A stretch of DNA of 44,056 nt, taken from assembly GCF_900108305.1 (NCBI RefSeq), contig NZ_FNUX01000025.1, positions 1-44,056 on the forward strand, given 5' to 3'. The notes below the pieces were generated by a model. The model had not been told where the DNA came from, did no database searches, and saw only the letters and a list, made by a program, of their open reading frames with translations. The stretch comes from Nitrosomonas ureae (GTDB lineage: Bacteria; Pseudomonadota; Gammaproteobacteria; Burkholderiales; Nitrosomonadaceae). Below are positions 18,115-26,128 of this stretch, piece after piece; position 1 is the stretch's first letter; every line of letters begins with the position of its first letter. The translations under genes and the position numbers were made by a program.

Positions 18115-18221
18115 ATGACAGCAAAAAAGCAATACACAAAGGAATTAAAATTAGATGCAGTCGGTCTGGTATTGGATCAGGGCCATACGACATCGGAAGT
18201 ATCTCGAAGCCTGGAAATCAG
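18115..18221 (+). pseudogene. IS3-family OrfA N-terminal fragment
   Basis: From the ATG at 18115, with ggaggaagaaa upstream, the frame gives MTAKKQYTKELKLDAVGLVL and DQGHTTSEVSRSLEIS, the helix-turn-helix start of an IS3-type OrfA. At 18222 the sequence switches into the end of the IS21 element. The preceding ccggacagtccagttaagag is probably the left terminal repeat. It runs opposite to the OrfB fragment at 17522-17870. Confidence 0.7.
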
Positions 18222-18289
18222 TGTCAATCAACATGCAAAAATTACCACCTATCAACATCCAAAAGTTTCCAGTTAAGAAGTGGCACAAC

Positions 18290-19036
18290 TTAAATTTCGA
18301 GTGCTTTTTTGCGATGTTTGAATCGGTAAGAATCATTGCCGGTTTCAAGGATATCGCAGTGGTGAGTAATGCGATCAAGTAGAGCAGTGGTCATTTTTTC
18401 ATCTCCGAAGACTTGGATCCACTCAGCGAAATTAAGGTTAGTGGTAATAATCAGAGAGGTTTTCTCATAAAGCTGGCTGATGAGATGAAACAGCAAAGCG
18501 CCACCGGATTCCGGGAATGGCAGGTAGCCCAGTTCATCGAGAATAACAGCATCGATCTGCATGAGTCGCTTAGCCATTGAACCCGATTTACCCAGTTGCT
18601 TTTCCTTTTCTAATTGATTGACCAGATCAACGGCATTATAAAAACGCACGCGTTTTCCCTGATGGATCGCTGAAACCGCCAAAGCAATGGCCAGATGGGT
18701 TTTTCCAGTCCCTGTACCGCCGACAAAAATAAGATTGTTTGCCTGAATCATGAATTCACCGGTGGCCAGTTGCTCAATGCGCCCTTTGGTCAAAGGATTT
18801 TCCGTCCAGTCAAAATGAATCAAATCGCGATGATGTGGAAACTTGGCGGTATGTAATTGGTAGTTCAGACTACGTGCCTTACGATCTACCTGTTCAGCAG
18901 CGATCAATCGATCCAGCCAAATTTCGGGCATAACCGGCTTTTGTCGTGTATTTCCTTCAACCTGCCATTCTTGCCAGGCAGCAGCCATGCCGTGCAAATG
19001 AAGCGCCTTGAGTTGCGCATGACGATCAATGATCAT
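18290..19036 (-). CDS. istB: IstB helper ATPase of the IS21 element
   Basis: A 248-aa DnaA-like AAA+ ATPase that selects targets and activates IstA. It has Walker [10 protein letters not shown] (about residues 107-115), Walker [14 protein letters not shown] and a sensor region [13 protein letters not shown]. It looks complete. The ATG at 19036 overlaps the istA stop by 11 bases, the usual coupling in this family. Confidence 0.93.
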   Translation of the reverse strand: MIIDRHAQLKALHLHGMAAAWQEWQVEGNTRQKPVMPEIWLDRLIAAEQVDRKARSLNYQLHTAKFPHHRDLIHFDWTENPLTKGRIEQLATGEFMIQANNLIFVGGTGTGKTHLAIALAVSAIHQGKRVRFYNAVDLVNQLEKEKQLGKSGSMAKRLMQIDAVILDELGYLPFPESGGALLFHLISQLYEKTSLIITTNLNFAEWIQVFGDEKMTTALLDRITHHCDILETGNDSYRFKHRKKALEI

Positions 19037-20537
19037 AGCGCATCCTCCGCAAACTGTCGTAGCGGCTGCAATCGGCTTTAGGTTCGATTTGCAAGATTGG
19101 TGCTTGCGTGATACTCCGTAGGGTTTTGGGCCGCGCCACTTCGTTTAAGCGACGCATTTCATTCATGACAATGGCGGTGGCAATAATGCCTGTTTGCAAG
19201 GTCAGATCGCATGCAACCTCCAGCGTTTCAAGACCGACATCACCTAATGCTCTGGCCATTAGCAGCAGTTCGACAAACGCTCTGTCACCTTTATCCTGTT
19301 TTAAGATGCGATCCCGCACTATTCGAATGGGGGTTGGCAGATCCCATTGCTGGAATGGTGCACCATGGCGGAGTGCGCCCGGTTTCTTTTCTAATACAGG
19401 TAAGTAATGCCAAGGATCACATATAAGCTGATCACGACCATAGCAGCGAGCATGTTCAGCAACAATCTGATTTTCAGCGACTATCCGTAATCGGTCTGCC
19501 GTTATCCGCAATGAAATGACACGATTCGACCATTCGGCAGGTACGCTGAACGGTTATGGTCAACCTTAATCAAACAAGTACTGGAAATCCGCAGGGTCTT
19601 TTCTACATAACCATCAAATACTGCTTTGACAGGGATGAGTAACGGCTTTTCTTCGATAAAACAATCAGCAATGGTACGTCCGGTTTGTTCTGGGTGTCTA
19701 CGTCCTGCCAACTCTTCGCAACGCAAAGCCAGCCACGCATTGAGTTCAGCGAAACTCTCGAATCGAGGGGTGGGCGTAAATAGCCATTCCCTGACATTGC
19801 CGACCTGATTTTCAACCTGACCTTTTTCCCAACCGGATTCCGGTGTGCATGCCACAGGTTCAAACATATAATGATTCGCCAGGGTTAGAAAGCGTCGGTT
19901 AAACTGATGCTCCTTGCCGGCAAATATGACATCAACCACCGTCTTGAGATTATCGTAAATCATCCGCTTAGGTGCGCCGCCAAAGCAAGTAAACGCCCTG
20001 ATATGCGCATCAAACACCATTTCCTGGGTTTCACGCGGGTATGCTGCTAAAAACATTCGCCGACTGTGAGCCAGTCGAAAATGAGCTACCTTGATCGTTT
20101 GCAGTACGCCATTCAATATGACATATTCATGGCTCCAGTCAAACTGACAGGTTTCACCTGCTGGAGAATGCCAGGGGAACAAAGGCTTGTGTAGTCGATG
20201 GCCGATGTGGTGCTTGTTGTTTCCAATCCAGTACAAACCGCTGCACCGGACCATACGAACCTTGATAACCTTCAACCTGCAAACATTCGAACAATCGCTG
20301 CGCAGTCCTGCGTTGGCGTCTGGGAAATTTCGCATCCATCTCAAGCCATTCAGCTAGTTGTGATTTAAAAGCACCTAATTTCGGTGTCGGTTGAATTTTA
20401 CGTTGGTATATCGGTTCCGCTTCACTCCTTAATGCCTTGCGAACCGTTTGACGTGAGAGACTCAGACTATTTGCGATCGCACTGATGCTTTCTTTGCTAA
20501 TGAAATGTCGGCGCCTGATTTCGGCTATATGCTCCAT
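19026..20537 (-). pseudogene. istA: IstA transposase, broken by two frameshifts
   Basis: Three overlapping reverse-strand frames together spell a normal IstA of about 500 residues. The first (MEHIAEIRRRHFISKESISA to LAFSSR) holds the DNA-binding part; the second (GETCQFDWSHEYV to NGRIVSFHCG) the DDE core with CQFDW, MIYDNLKTVV and WEKGQVENQV; the third (LRITADRLRIV onward) the C-terminal domain. The first break is one extra base near 20160. The second is a 5-bp tandem duplication, aatga twice at 19510-19519. The ATG at 20537 is chosen because ggag lies 8 bases upstream and the copy at 1755 starts at the same place. Confidence 0.85.
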
Positions 20538-20651
20538 TGTTATCACTCCAGGGTTCTCCGACTAAATGTCGGATTTTCTCATCCATAGAGTGAAAACTTT
20601 TCAATGTTGATTTCACCCCTTTCCCTGGTAATTTTTGCATGTTGATTAACA

Positions 20652-21511
20652 GTATCTAGTACTCGGGGCTTAACGGCACACGGTGCATTCGACCCGATTT
20701 CATTCGATTGGCTGGGATTGTCCATGTTTTTGCGATCTTATCGATTTCATCCCAAGTCATGCCACGCGCTTCTGAGCTTCTGCAAGCGGTCAGGGCTATC
20801 CACTGAATGTAATAAGCGCTCATGCTGGTCTTGTCTTTTGCACGCAATGCTTTCATGACTTCAATCAACTTGCCATAGGAAATCGCATTAAAATGAACGA
20901 CAGGAGTTACTTTCTTTGGTGCTGGAAATATGTGGTTTAAACAACCTTTCCATCGAGCAGAGTTACTCTTGTCGATATTCTCATGAAAAAAAGCGTAATC
21001 CAGCACCACTTCTATCCGCTGTCTTACCCTTGATGCGGTTTCCGTCTTATCTTTCCAAATTGGATTAAGCACAGCTTTAACATCATCTACGCCAATATCT
21101 GTGATGGATTTATCGCCAATGAATGGAAACGCATATTGCATAAGCGTGTTTCGCCACTGGCTCTCATGCTTACTGTTCCGCCATCCAATCTTTTATGTTC
21201 TATGTATTCGAGCGCATAGTCAGCGAAAGTCTTACTAGGCTTTTCTATTCGCAATACTTCTTTAGGAGATTGGCCACGTGCGATTGCACGCCGCATATTA
21301 CCAGCGATTTCACGGGCTTCAACCAGCGTTCTATCAGTTGTTGAACCTAATCCAAGCTCGATGGCCCGGCCATTTTGCTTATATCGAAATACCCAACTGC
21401 GAGAACCGGAATCTCTTACCCGCAAAAGCAGATTATCACCGTCCGAGTGAGTGCCGGGGGGGGGAATGAATTGATTTGTACTGCTTTTAGTCTTTTGACT
21501 TCCTTTGCCAT
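20652..21511 (-). pseudogene. P4-type tyrosine integrase, truncated and frameshifted
   Basis: The natural start is the ATG at 21511 (MAKEVKRLKAVQINSF). A run of nine G (C on the coding strand) at 21456-21464 then puts the rest out of frame, where the family sequence continues as THSDGDNLLLRVRDSGSRSW and WVFRYKQNGRAIELGLGS. A lost base near 21181-21186 makes a second shift, after which NTLMQYAFPFIGDKSITDI follows. The core holds one catalytic Arg (ACRSSEARGMTWDEI). A further shift gives a stop at 20656, and the IS21 end at 20651 cuts off the HxxR and the Tyr nucleophile. It cannot be active. Confidence 0.85.
21456..21464 (-). repeat. Nine-G homopolymer inside the integrase start region
   Basis: ccggggggggg on the plus strand lies exactly at the point where the frame from MAKEVKRL must change to the frame of THSDGDNLLLRV. 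A change of the tract length would restore or break the reading frame. In a pseudogene this is probably decay; a sequencing error at a homopolymer is equally possible. Confidence 0.6.
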
Positions 21512-21634
21512 CTCGTCTTACCATTGAAGTTGGATGGCATTATATTCCATGAGACTGCTTTGGACAAATTTCTAAGTGAATATATTGATTTGTTGGCTTA
21601 TTTGTACTGCTTTGGATTTCTTTGGATGATTGGC

Positions 21635-21662
21635 TGGCGGAGAAGGCGGGATTCGAACCCGC
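21635..21662 (-). other. tRNA-Ser 3' end, attachment site fragment
   Basis: On the reverse strand this reads as a 5-bp T-stem with TTCGAAT loop (gcggg ttcgaat cccgc), then cttctcc, g and cca: T-arm, 3' acceptor strand, discriminator G73 and CCA of a tRNA. The acceptor strand and G73 fit tRNA-Ser. The sequence 5' to it is AT-rich with no anticodon or D arm, so it is only a 28-base 3' end. It lies 124 bases upstream of the integrase start, the expected place for an att site of a P4-type island. Confidence 0.75.
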
Positions 21663-21894
21663 AGTTTAAATAAATAAAATAATATTTATCAATCAGTTAA
21701 AATTGTAATGTTGCCTAAGAATAAGCATAAGTTGGCATGTTTTGGCATGGTTTGGGCAACATTTAGGGCAACATCTTTTTGTGATTAACAGAGGATTTTC
21801 GGTTTATCTGTTCCAATTAAAAACGACAATGTTATAGGTTTCAGCTTGTCAGATATATCACCAAGTGCTATATTTTATTTAGGGTAGGTACAGA
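21663..21894. other. AT-rich stretch with short repeats beside the att site
   Basis: No gene is visible. Short repeats ttggcatg/ttggcatgg and ggcaacattt/gggcaacatc occur at about 21730-21775, and tttgtactgctttgg-type words occur at about 21550-21615 on the other side of the att fragment. They could be integrase arm-type sites. Confidence 0.3.
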
Positions 21895-22275
21895 ATGATC
21901 GTTTACAAGACACGATGGTTTGATCGTTGGGCAAACAAACAAGGATTGACCTCGCCTAGTCTTTGCGCCGCTGTGCGTGAGATGACTGAGGGACTGTATG
22001 ATGCCGACCTCGGCAATGGGCTGCTGAAAAAACGAATTGCGCGACCAGGGCAAGGAAAGAGAAGCGGCTTTCGCACATTGGTTGCCACCAACAAAGGAAA
22101 CCGTTGGATATTCTTATTTGGTTTCCCAAAGAACGAGCGTAGCAACATCGACAAAGATGAAGAGGTAGCGCTAAAGCTGTTGGCTGCTCACCTGCTGTCA
22201 CTGACAGCACAGGCGTTCGATCAAGCACAACATGCGGGAGAATTAATGGAGGTTAATTGCGATGCGCAAGACTAA
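21895..22275 (+). CDS. RelE/HigB-type toxin
   Basis: A 126-aa protein of the RelE/ParE superfamily, the group paired with a downstream Xre antitoxin (COG4737-like from memory). Typical features are the N-terminal VYKTRWFDRWANKQGL, the middle NGLLKKRIARPGQGKRSGFR followed by TLVATNKGNRWIFLFGF, and FPKNERSNIDKDEEVALKLL. Family members are ribosome-dependent mRNA interferases; the basic RPGQGKRSGFRT loop is the likely RNA contact. It overlaps the antitoxin gene by 14 bases. Toxin-first order is as in higBA. Confidence 0.85.
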   Translation: MIVYKTRWFDRWANKQGLTSPSLCAAVREMTEGLYDADLGNGLLKKRIARPGQGKRSGFRTLVATNKGNRWIFLFGFPKNERSNIDKDEEVALKLLAAHLLSLTAQAFDQAQHAGELMEVNCDAQD

Positions 22276-22576
22276 ATCAACCATTCTTGAGGCTGTACAT
22301 GACACGGCCAAGGGATTACACAAGGCTGGTGTGCTGGATCAAGTTACGCTACGCGAATTCGATCGATTGTGCTTGCCGCCTATTGAACCGTTGGGACCGG
22401 AGCAGATAAAACAAATTCGCGAAGCCACACGAGTCAGTCAGGCGGTGTTTGCTGCCATACTAAATACAAGTGTTTCGACAGTACAGAAATGGGAGATCGG
22501 ACAGAAACGGCCAACAGGCACCGCTCTTAAGTTGCTACATCTTGTGCAAAAGCGCGGTCTGGAAGCTGTCGTCTGA
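22262..22576 (+). CDS. Xre-family antitoxin
   Basis: A 104-aa protein with a helix-turn-helix at about residues 58-95: IKQIREATRVSQAVFAAILN, then STVQKWEIGQKRPTGTALKLL. The N-terminal 45 residues (LEAVHDTAKGLHKAGVLDQV) probably bind the toxin. As in related pairs, it should repress its own operon. Its start lies within the toxin gene, so the two are cotranslated. Confidence 0.87.
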   Translation: MRKTKSTILEAVHDTAKGLHKAGVLDQVTLREFDRLCLPPIEPLGPEQIKQIREATRVSQAVFAAILNTSVSTVQKWEIGQKRPTGTALKLLHLVQKRGLEAVV

Positions 22577-22632
22577 ATGGGTTAATTTCCTTCTCTTGCA
22601 GGAATCTATGTACTTACGCAGCAGGGGCACCT

Positions 22633-22689
22633 ATGTGTGGTGGTATTGAATACCAGGATCAGAAGATTTATTTCCCGCATAATCGATAA
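22633..22689 (+). pseudogene. Possible N-terminal fragment of an SRAP/YedK-like protein
   Basis: Eighteen codons from the ATG at 22633 (MCGGIEYQDQKIYFPHNR) end at a stop. The MCGG start is the catalytic Cys2 start of SRAP (SOS-associated, HMCES/YedK) proteins, but the rest of the family is not seen. The match is short, so this is a weak call. Confidence 0.3.
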
Positions 22690-22701
22690 CGGAGTCGCTC
22701 A

Positions 22702-22761
22702 TTGTGAGTCATACTCGGCTTGATGCTCAAAGACCAAGCGAATCGCCCATACAAGAACTTC
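22702..22761 (-). pseudogene. IS3-family OrfA fragment
   Basis: Reverse-strand codons give EVLVWAIRLVFEHQAEYDSQ before a stop, a block I associate with the start of IS3-type OrfA proteins. No terminal repeats are seen. It adds to the debris between the toxin-antitoxin pair and the large cluster. Confidence 0.4.
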
Positions 22762-22988
22762 GGGGGAATATCGAGTTGTTTGTTCATCACTTCATCCTCT
22801 TAAAAAGAGAGTCCTGGCAAACCCGAGGTGGTTCAGTACCATGTCGAACAACGTGACTTTTATGGATACATAATCCAGAATCGGAGATTCTTGCTTGATA
22901 TCTTTATTTGACAATACAAACACTATTGTCCAGTCTCTGAGACTTGAAGGTCAAGAATCGAATCACAAATGATGAGGAGATTACTACG
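22762..22988. other. Non-coding stretch
   Basis: No supported gene. gatgaggag at 22970-22978 may be a ribosome site for the short frame that starts at 22989. Confidence 0.4.
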
Positions 22989-23176
22989 ATGACTGTGCTC
23001 AGGAGCACCAGATTTTCAGGCAATGCTGATTTGACAGGTGTCCTAAACGGGGATTGGGGCTCGCTGCTGGTTTAAATTTTCTTCAGGGAAAAATAACTTT
23101 TGATCCGACAAAATTTAGTTTGAAGTCAGCTACTAATGTAACGTTACTCATTCGTGAGTCAAGTTTATTCCTATAA
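22989..23176 (+). pseudogene. Small broken ORF of unknown origin
   Basis: From the ATG at 22989, with gatgaggag upstream, the frame reads MTVLRSTRFSGNADLTGVLN and stops at 23075. A second frame overlaps it and continues as LNFLQGKITFDPTKFSLKSA with a stop at 23176, so a one-base change may have split a 60-residue frame. The start resembles lead-in sequences (RFxGxxxLxxVL) that I recall in front of peptidoglycan-binding domains, but no such domain follows. Confidence 0.25.
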
Positions 23177-23303
23177 GTTTAACTTAGTGGTTAAAATGTT
23201 GCGTGGCCAGATTATTAAAGTCAATATGCAAAAACTTTATAGTTGCTATTAGGCTACTTGCAGTAATAAATTTGCGCAAATACAGAAAACGAGGAGACTA
23301 TCA

Positions 23304-24218
23304 ATGAAGAACCAACCAAATGGAAAGCTCGAAACCGAAGCACTGACCATGGAAGCGTTGATCAAGGAAAAAATGATGGAGCGAAAGTTCTTTGTCTTGG
23401 ATCGCACAGTGCCCACAGAAGAGGCAAAAGATCTTCACACGTCGCTTTTTGAAGATCATGTAGCGACTTCCTTGCAGCGGCAGTTAGGTGAAATGCCCCC
23501 TGAGGTTGAGGGATTAGTTGCCGCATCACAACCGCTAAGCACCTTACGGGACTTTGGTGGTCTTCAAACTAAAGTCCAACTGCGTTACCACTTGCTTGAA
23601 AAGTTGTATGTTGCGTTGAATCAGCCGATGAAGCCCCTCGATTTTACGGTGCAAACTGGCAGTCGGGTGATTGGAACTCCCTATGACTTAGAATGGGGTA
23701 CAGGATGTGGTATAGCCTTTGGAAGTCGTTTTGATGGAAAATTGTCGCTATTTGGATGTTCTGGCTCCGATACAGTGGCAGTAGGCTTTTATCTGTCTTC
23801 GCCCGAGCGTCTGTCGGCGGCGATTACACCGATGGGTTCCTACGATTTCAGTTGGGCCGCATTTCAAGACATACCGTCATTGCGAAGCAGAGGAGGATTA
23901 GGGATAACAGTCTATGTTAATGAAAATCCGCAGCCCATCCTCTCACGGCAGGCGTTGCTCTGGAGTACGAGTGGAGCTACGTTACTCTCAGGCGAAACAG
24001 GCACGGGTCGAATCGAGGATGCTTCATCTCCTTCCGGATTGGGGCCAGTTCGCCTCGCGCCGATCTATCTGGACACAGGCCCCGACCTTCGTTATCTAGT
24101 TTGGGTATATTGTTGGCAAGTTAATCAGATACCAACTGACAGCTCTTTTATTTCGATAATAACGATGAATATGCCGTTTGTAAATGTGAATGCGGGGCCA
24201 CTGAATGTGATCCATTAA
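23304..24218 (+). CDS. Unrecognised 304-aa protein, first gene of the accessory cluster
   Basis: I do not recognise this protein. The first 90 residues are charged and helical (MEALIKEKMMERKFFVLDRT). The remainder looks like a beta-sandwich, with many alternating hydrophobic strands and glycine turns (WGTGCGIAFGSRFDGKLSLFG, given as WGTGCGIAFGSRFDG then KLSLFG; then VAVGFYLSS and LGITVYVN). Two Cys residues, in GTGCG and LFGCSG, could pair. There is no signal peptide and no membrane segment. The ribosome site gaggag is 7 bases upstream of the ATG. It has the same orientation as the hemopexin gene 110 bases downstream. Confidence 0.75.
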   Translation: MKNQPNGKLETEALTMEALIKEKMMERKFFVLDRTVPTEEAKDLHTSLFEDHVATSLQRQLGEMPPEVEGLVAASQPLSTLRDFGGLQTKVQLRYHLLEKLYVALNQPMKPLDFTVQTGSRVIGTPYDLEWGTGCGIAFGSRFDGKLSLFGCSGSDTVAVGFYLSSPERLSAAITPMGSYDFSWAAFQDIPSLRSRGGLGITVYVNENPQPILSRQALLWSTSGATLLSGETGTGRIEDASSPSGLGPVRLAPIYLDTGPDLRYLVWVYCWQVNQIPTDSSFISIITMNMPFVNVNAGPLNVIH

Positions 24219-24328
24219 CTCTTGAAAAAATATGAGGTTTGTCCACACTATAAATCAGCTATTTTATTGGAGCAGAGCCAGTTTGAGGTATGCTGTCAAA
24301 TATAGAGTTCATATTCAGGAGTTTTATT

Positions 24329-25531
24329 ATGATCAAGCGAATATATTTCTTTAAGGGCGATTTATTTTGGGCCTATGACCCGCGCCCTGGCACTGACCGC
24401 GTTGTCGAAGGACCTCGTACAATTGGCGAAAAGTGGCGCGGGCTCGTTCCTCCCTTCACGAGAGATATTGATGCGGTTGTGAATTGGGGCGATGGCTTCG
24501 CATATCTGTTCAAGGGGGATGAATACTGGAAATACGATATCCTGCTCAATCGGACGGCTACGTCGACACCTATCAAGATCGCCGATGGTTGGACAGACTT
24601 CCCTGCCGATTTCAAGCTCGGTATCGATGCCGCATTCAACGGCGGCGAAGGTAAAGCCTATTTTTTCAAAGACAGCCAGTATCTCCGCTACAACATCGCA
24701 AACGGAGCGGTCGATACTCCCGATCCCGGTACAGTGCCCTATCCGCGCGCTATTGCCGGCCCAAACGGATGGCGTAACCTACCCAGTAGTTTCGCATCCG
24801 GCATTGATGCTGCTGTCAACATGTGCAACGGCAAGATATACTTCTTCAAAAATGGTACGTATGTGCGACTGACGTTCGCCACACGAACAGTCGATCAGGT
24901 CACCCCGCCTTATCCCTATTCCATCGCCGATAACTGGCCAGGCCTGCCAACCGAAGTGAACGCTGGCGTCGAATGGAGCCATGCAGGGTCGGCAATGCTT
25001 GCCATCACGATTGCGCCCGACTGCGAGGTGATAGCCGGGCCTTTTCTAGGTGGTGGCAGCATCAGGCGCATGTTTACGGCCGTTGCGGAGTTCTCGAGCG
25101 GGCCCTATCCGGTTCTCTGCGGCTGTGCCCAATATCGACAGTTCGTTCGCGGAAGCACGATGCTCGACGCCATACCGCATCAAGCGCTACTTCCTGACCC
25201 GAATGGCGGCCAGCCAATCCCGATGTTGCCGATTCCAGCCTCGGGTGCACTCGATGAGAATTTCCTCGAGGATGGGGATGTCAATGCGACGGTGCAGTTC
25301 TATGGGCATCGTGACGGGCCGCCGGACCCGATCGGGCGTTATCAACCTGATCAGCGATCGGGATGCCGTTATCAAATGGTCGATCGGCCATTTGTTCAAG
25401 GACTATCCGGACAATCTGCGAGCTTTGATCTTGACTTTAAGGGTGTCGTTATCGACGCGTGCAATGGCGACGAGGTAATCACCGAGAAGCGCTGGAGCGT
25501 GTTCTGCTCAGGGATAATTCCGGATCAGTAA
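24329..25531 (+). CDS. Hemopexin-repeat protein with unknown C-terminal domain
   Basis: A 400-aa protein from the ATG at 24329, which has aggag seven bases upstream; an in-frame ATG at 24290 has no such site. Residues 1 to about 225 contain four hemopexin-type repeats: RIYFFKGDLFWAYD, FAYLFKGDEYWKYD, KAYFFKDSQYLRYN and KIYFFKNGTYVRLT, each followed or preceded by a DAAxN-type segment (GIDAAFNGGEG). This is a four-bladed propeller, known from photopexin-like bacterial proteins and animal hemopexins. Residues about 235-400 are a different domain with four to six Cys (LCGCAQYRQFVRGS, RSGCRYQMVD, IDACNGDE). No secretion signal is visible. The propeller may bind a metal, heme or protein partner. 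Confidence 0.85.
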   Translation: MIKRIYFFKGDLFWAYDPRPGTDRVVEGPRTIGEKWRGLVPPFTRDIDAVVNWGDGFAYLFKGDEYWKYDILLNRTATSTPIKIADGWTDFPADFKLGIDAAFNGGEGKAYFFKDSQYLRYNIANGAVDTPDPGTVPYPRAIAGPNGWRNLPSSFASGIDAAVNMCNGKIYFFKNGTYVRLTFATRTVDQVTPPYPYSIADNWPGLPTEVNAGVEWSHAGSAMLAITIAPDCEVIAGPFLGGGSIRRMFTAVAEFSSGPYPVLCGCAQYRQFVRGSTMLDAIPHQALLPDPNGGQPIPMLPIPASGALDENFLEDGDVNATVQFYGHRDGPPDPIGRYQPDQRSGCRYQMVDRPFVQGLSGQSASFDLDFKGVVIDACNGDEVITEKRWSVFCSGIIPDQ

Positions 25532-25679
25532 CGCCGATGGATGAATTGTGAGCATTAGTTCATGTGCAAATTGGCCATCAATAGGTTGATGTGAGCATCG
25601 ATCATGATGCTATTGAGATAAATTGCGTGACAGATCTTAAATCTGACTTCAAGTACACAATGATGGGTTCGATGGCAGC
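25532..25679. other. Non-coding stretch after the hemopexin gene
   Basis: I see no gene here. It leads into the gene debris and IS3 element that interrupt the cluster. Confidence 0.4.
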
Positions 25680-25763
25680 TCACTTCTTGTGTCGCCTTCG
25701 CTTCCTCTTTTTCTGATATCGTATGCCTTTCTTCAAGGTTTTTTTGACAGCATGATGGGTCAA
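25680..25763 (-). pseudogene. Lys/Arg-rich C-terminal gene fragment cut by the IS3 element
   Basis: The reverse-strand frame that emerges from the IS edge reads HHAVKKTLKKGIRYQKKRKR then RRHKK and stops at 25680. A basic tail of this kind is common at the end of DNA- or RNA-binding proteins, but the family cannot be told from 27 residues. The rest is lost. Confidence 0.3.
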
Positions 25764-25828
25764 TGACCTTGCCCTGTAAAAACGTATTTCTTAACTGAGG
25801 TTACACTACAAGTTAAGGAGACGAAGAA

Positions 25829-26128
25829 ATGAAAGCAGAAAGGGTCAGGAGAGCATCGTATACACTGGAATACAAATTGGAAGCGGTACGATTGGTTCAA
25901 GGTGGTCAATCATGCGCGGCGACAGCCAAAGTGCTGGGTATTCCCAGTCAGACATTAGAGAATTGGGTTCGACAGGCGGTGAAAGGCCAATTGGCTGATG
26001 CAGGAGCCAAGCCGGTAAGCGCGGAGCAAATGGAATTGACGCGACTAAGGGCAGAGCTTGCAAGGGTGAAGCTGGAGCGTGACATTCTAAAAAAAGCAAC
26101 GGCGTACTTTGCGCGGGAATCAGTGTGA
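25829..26128 (+). CDS. IS3-family transposase OrfA
   Basis: A 99-aa DNA-binding protein with a helix-turn-helix (LEAVRLVQGGQSCAATAKVL then GIPSQTLENWVRQA) and a leucine-zipper-like helix (ELTRLRAELARVKLERDIL). Aaggag lies 9 bases upstream of the ATG. The gene ends GTGA, overlapping the orfB GTG. Confidence 0.92.
   Translation: MKAERVRRASYTLEYKLEAVRLVQGGQSCAATAKVLGIPSQTLENWVRQAVKGQLADAGAKPVSAEQMELTRLRAELARVKLERDILKKATAYFARESV
26089..26096 (+). promoter_or_regulatory. Programmed -1 frameshift site of the IS3 element
   Basis: Seven A followed by G sit in the orfA frame as cta aaa aaa gca. Slipping one base back gives the orfB frame, which is open from here to the orfB stop (KSNGVLCAGISVKYAW). 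This would make the OrfAB fusion transposase, as known for IS3 elements. Confidence 0.7.

Larger units (their letters stand above)
18222..20651 (-). mobile_element. IS21-family insertion sequence, defective
   Basis: The 2430-bp element is bounded by a 26-bp inverted repeat: tgtcaatcaacatgcaaaaa on the left and its near-exact complement ending gttgattaaca on the right, with one mismatch in the outer bases. It holds istA (broken) and istB (intact) on the reverse strand. The flanks (IS3 orfA on the left, integrase on the right) are unrelated and show no matching target duplication, so the copy probably sits at a rearrangement or deletion junction. Confidence 0.85.

Noticed and set aside
21663..21800. 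Short ggcaac/ttggcatg repeats as a CRISPR-like array
   Set aside because: The repeats are under 12 bases, unevenly spaced, and without nearby cas genes; integrase arm sites are the better idea.
22262..22576. The Xre protein as a phage repressor
   Set aside because: It overlaps the toxin gene in the order and spacing of a higBA-type pair, and no phage genes are nearby.
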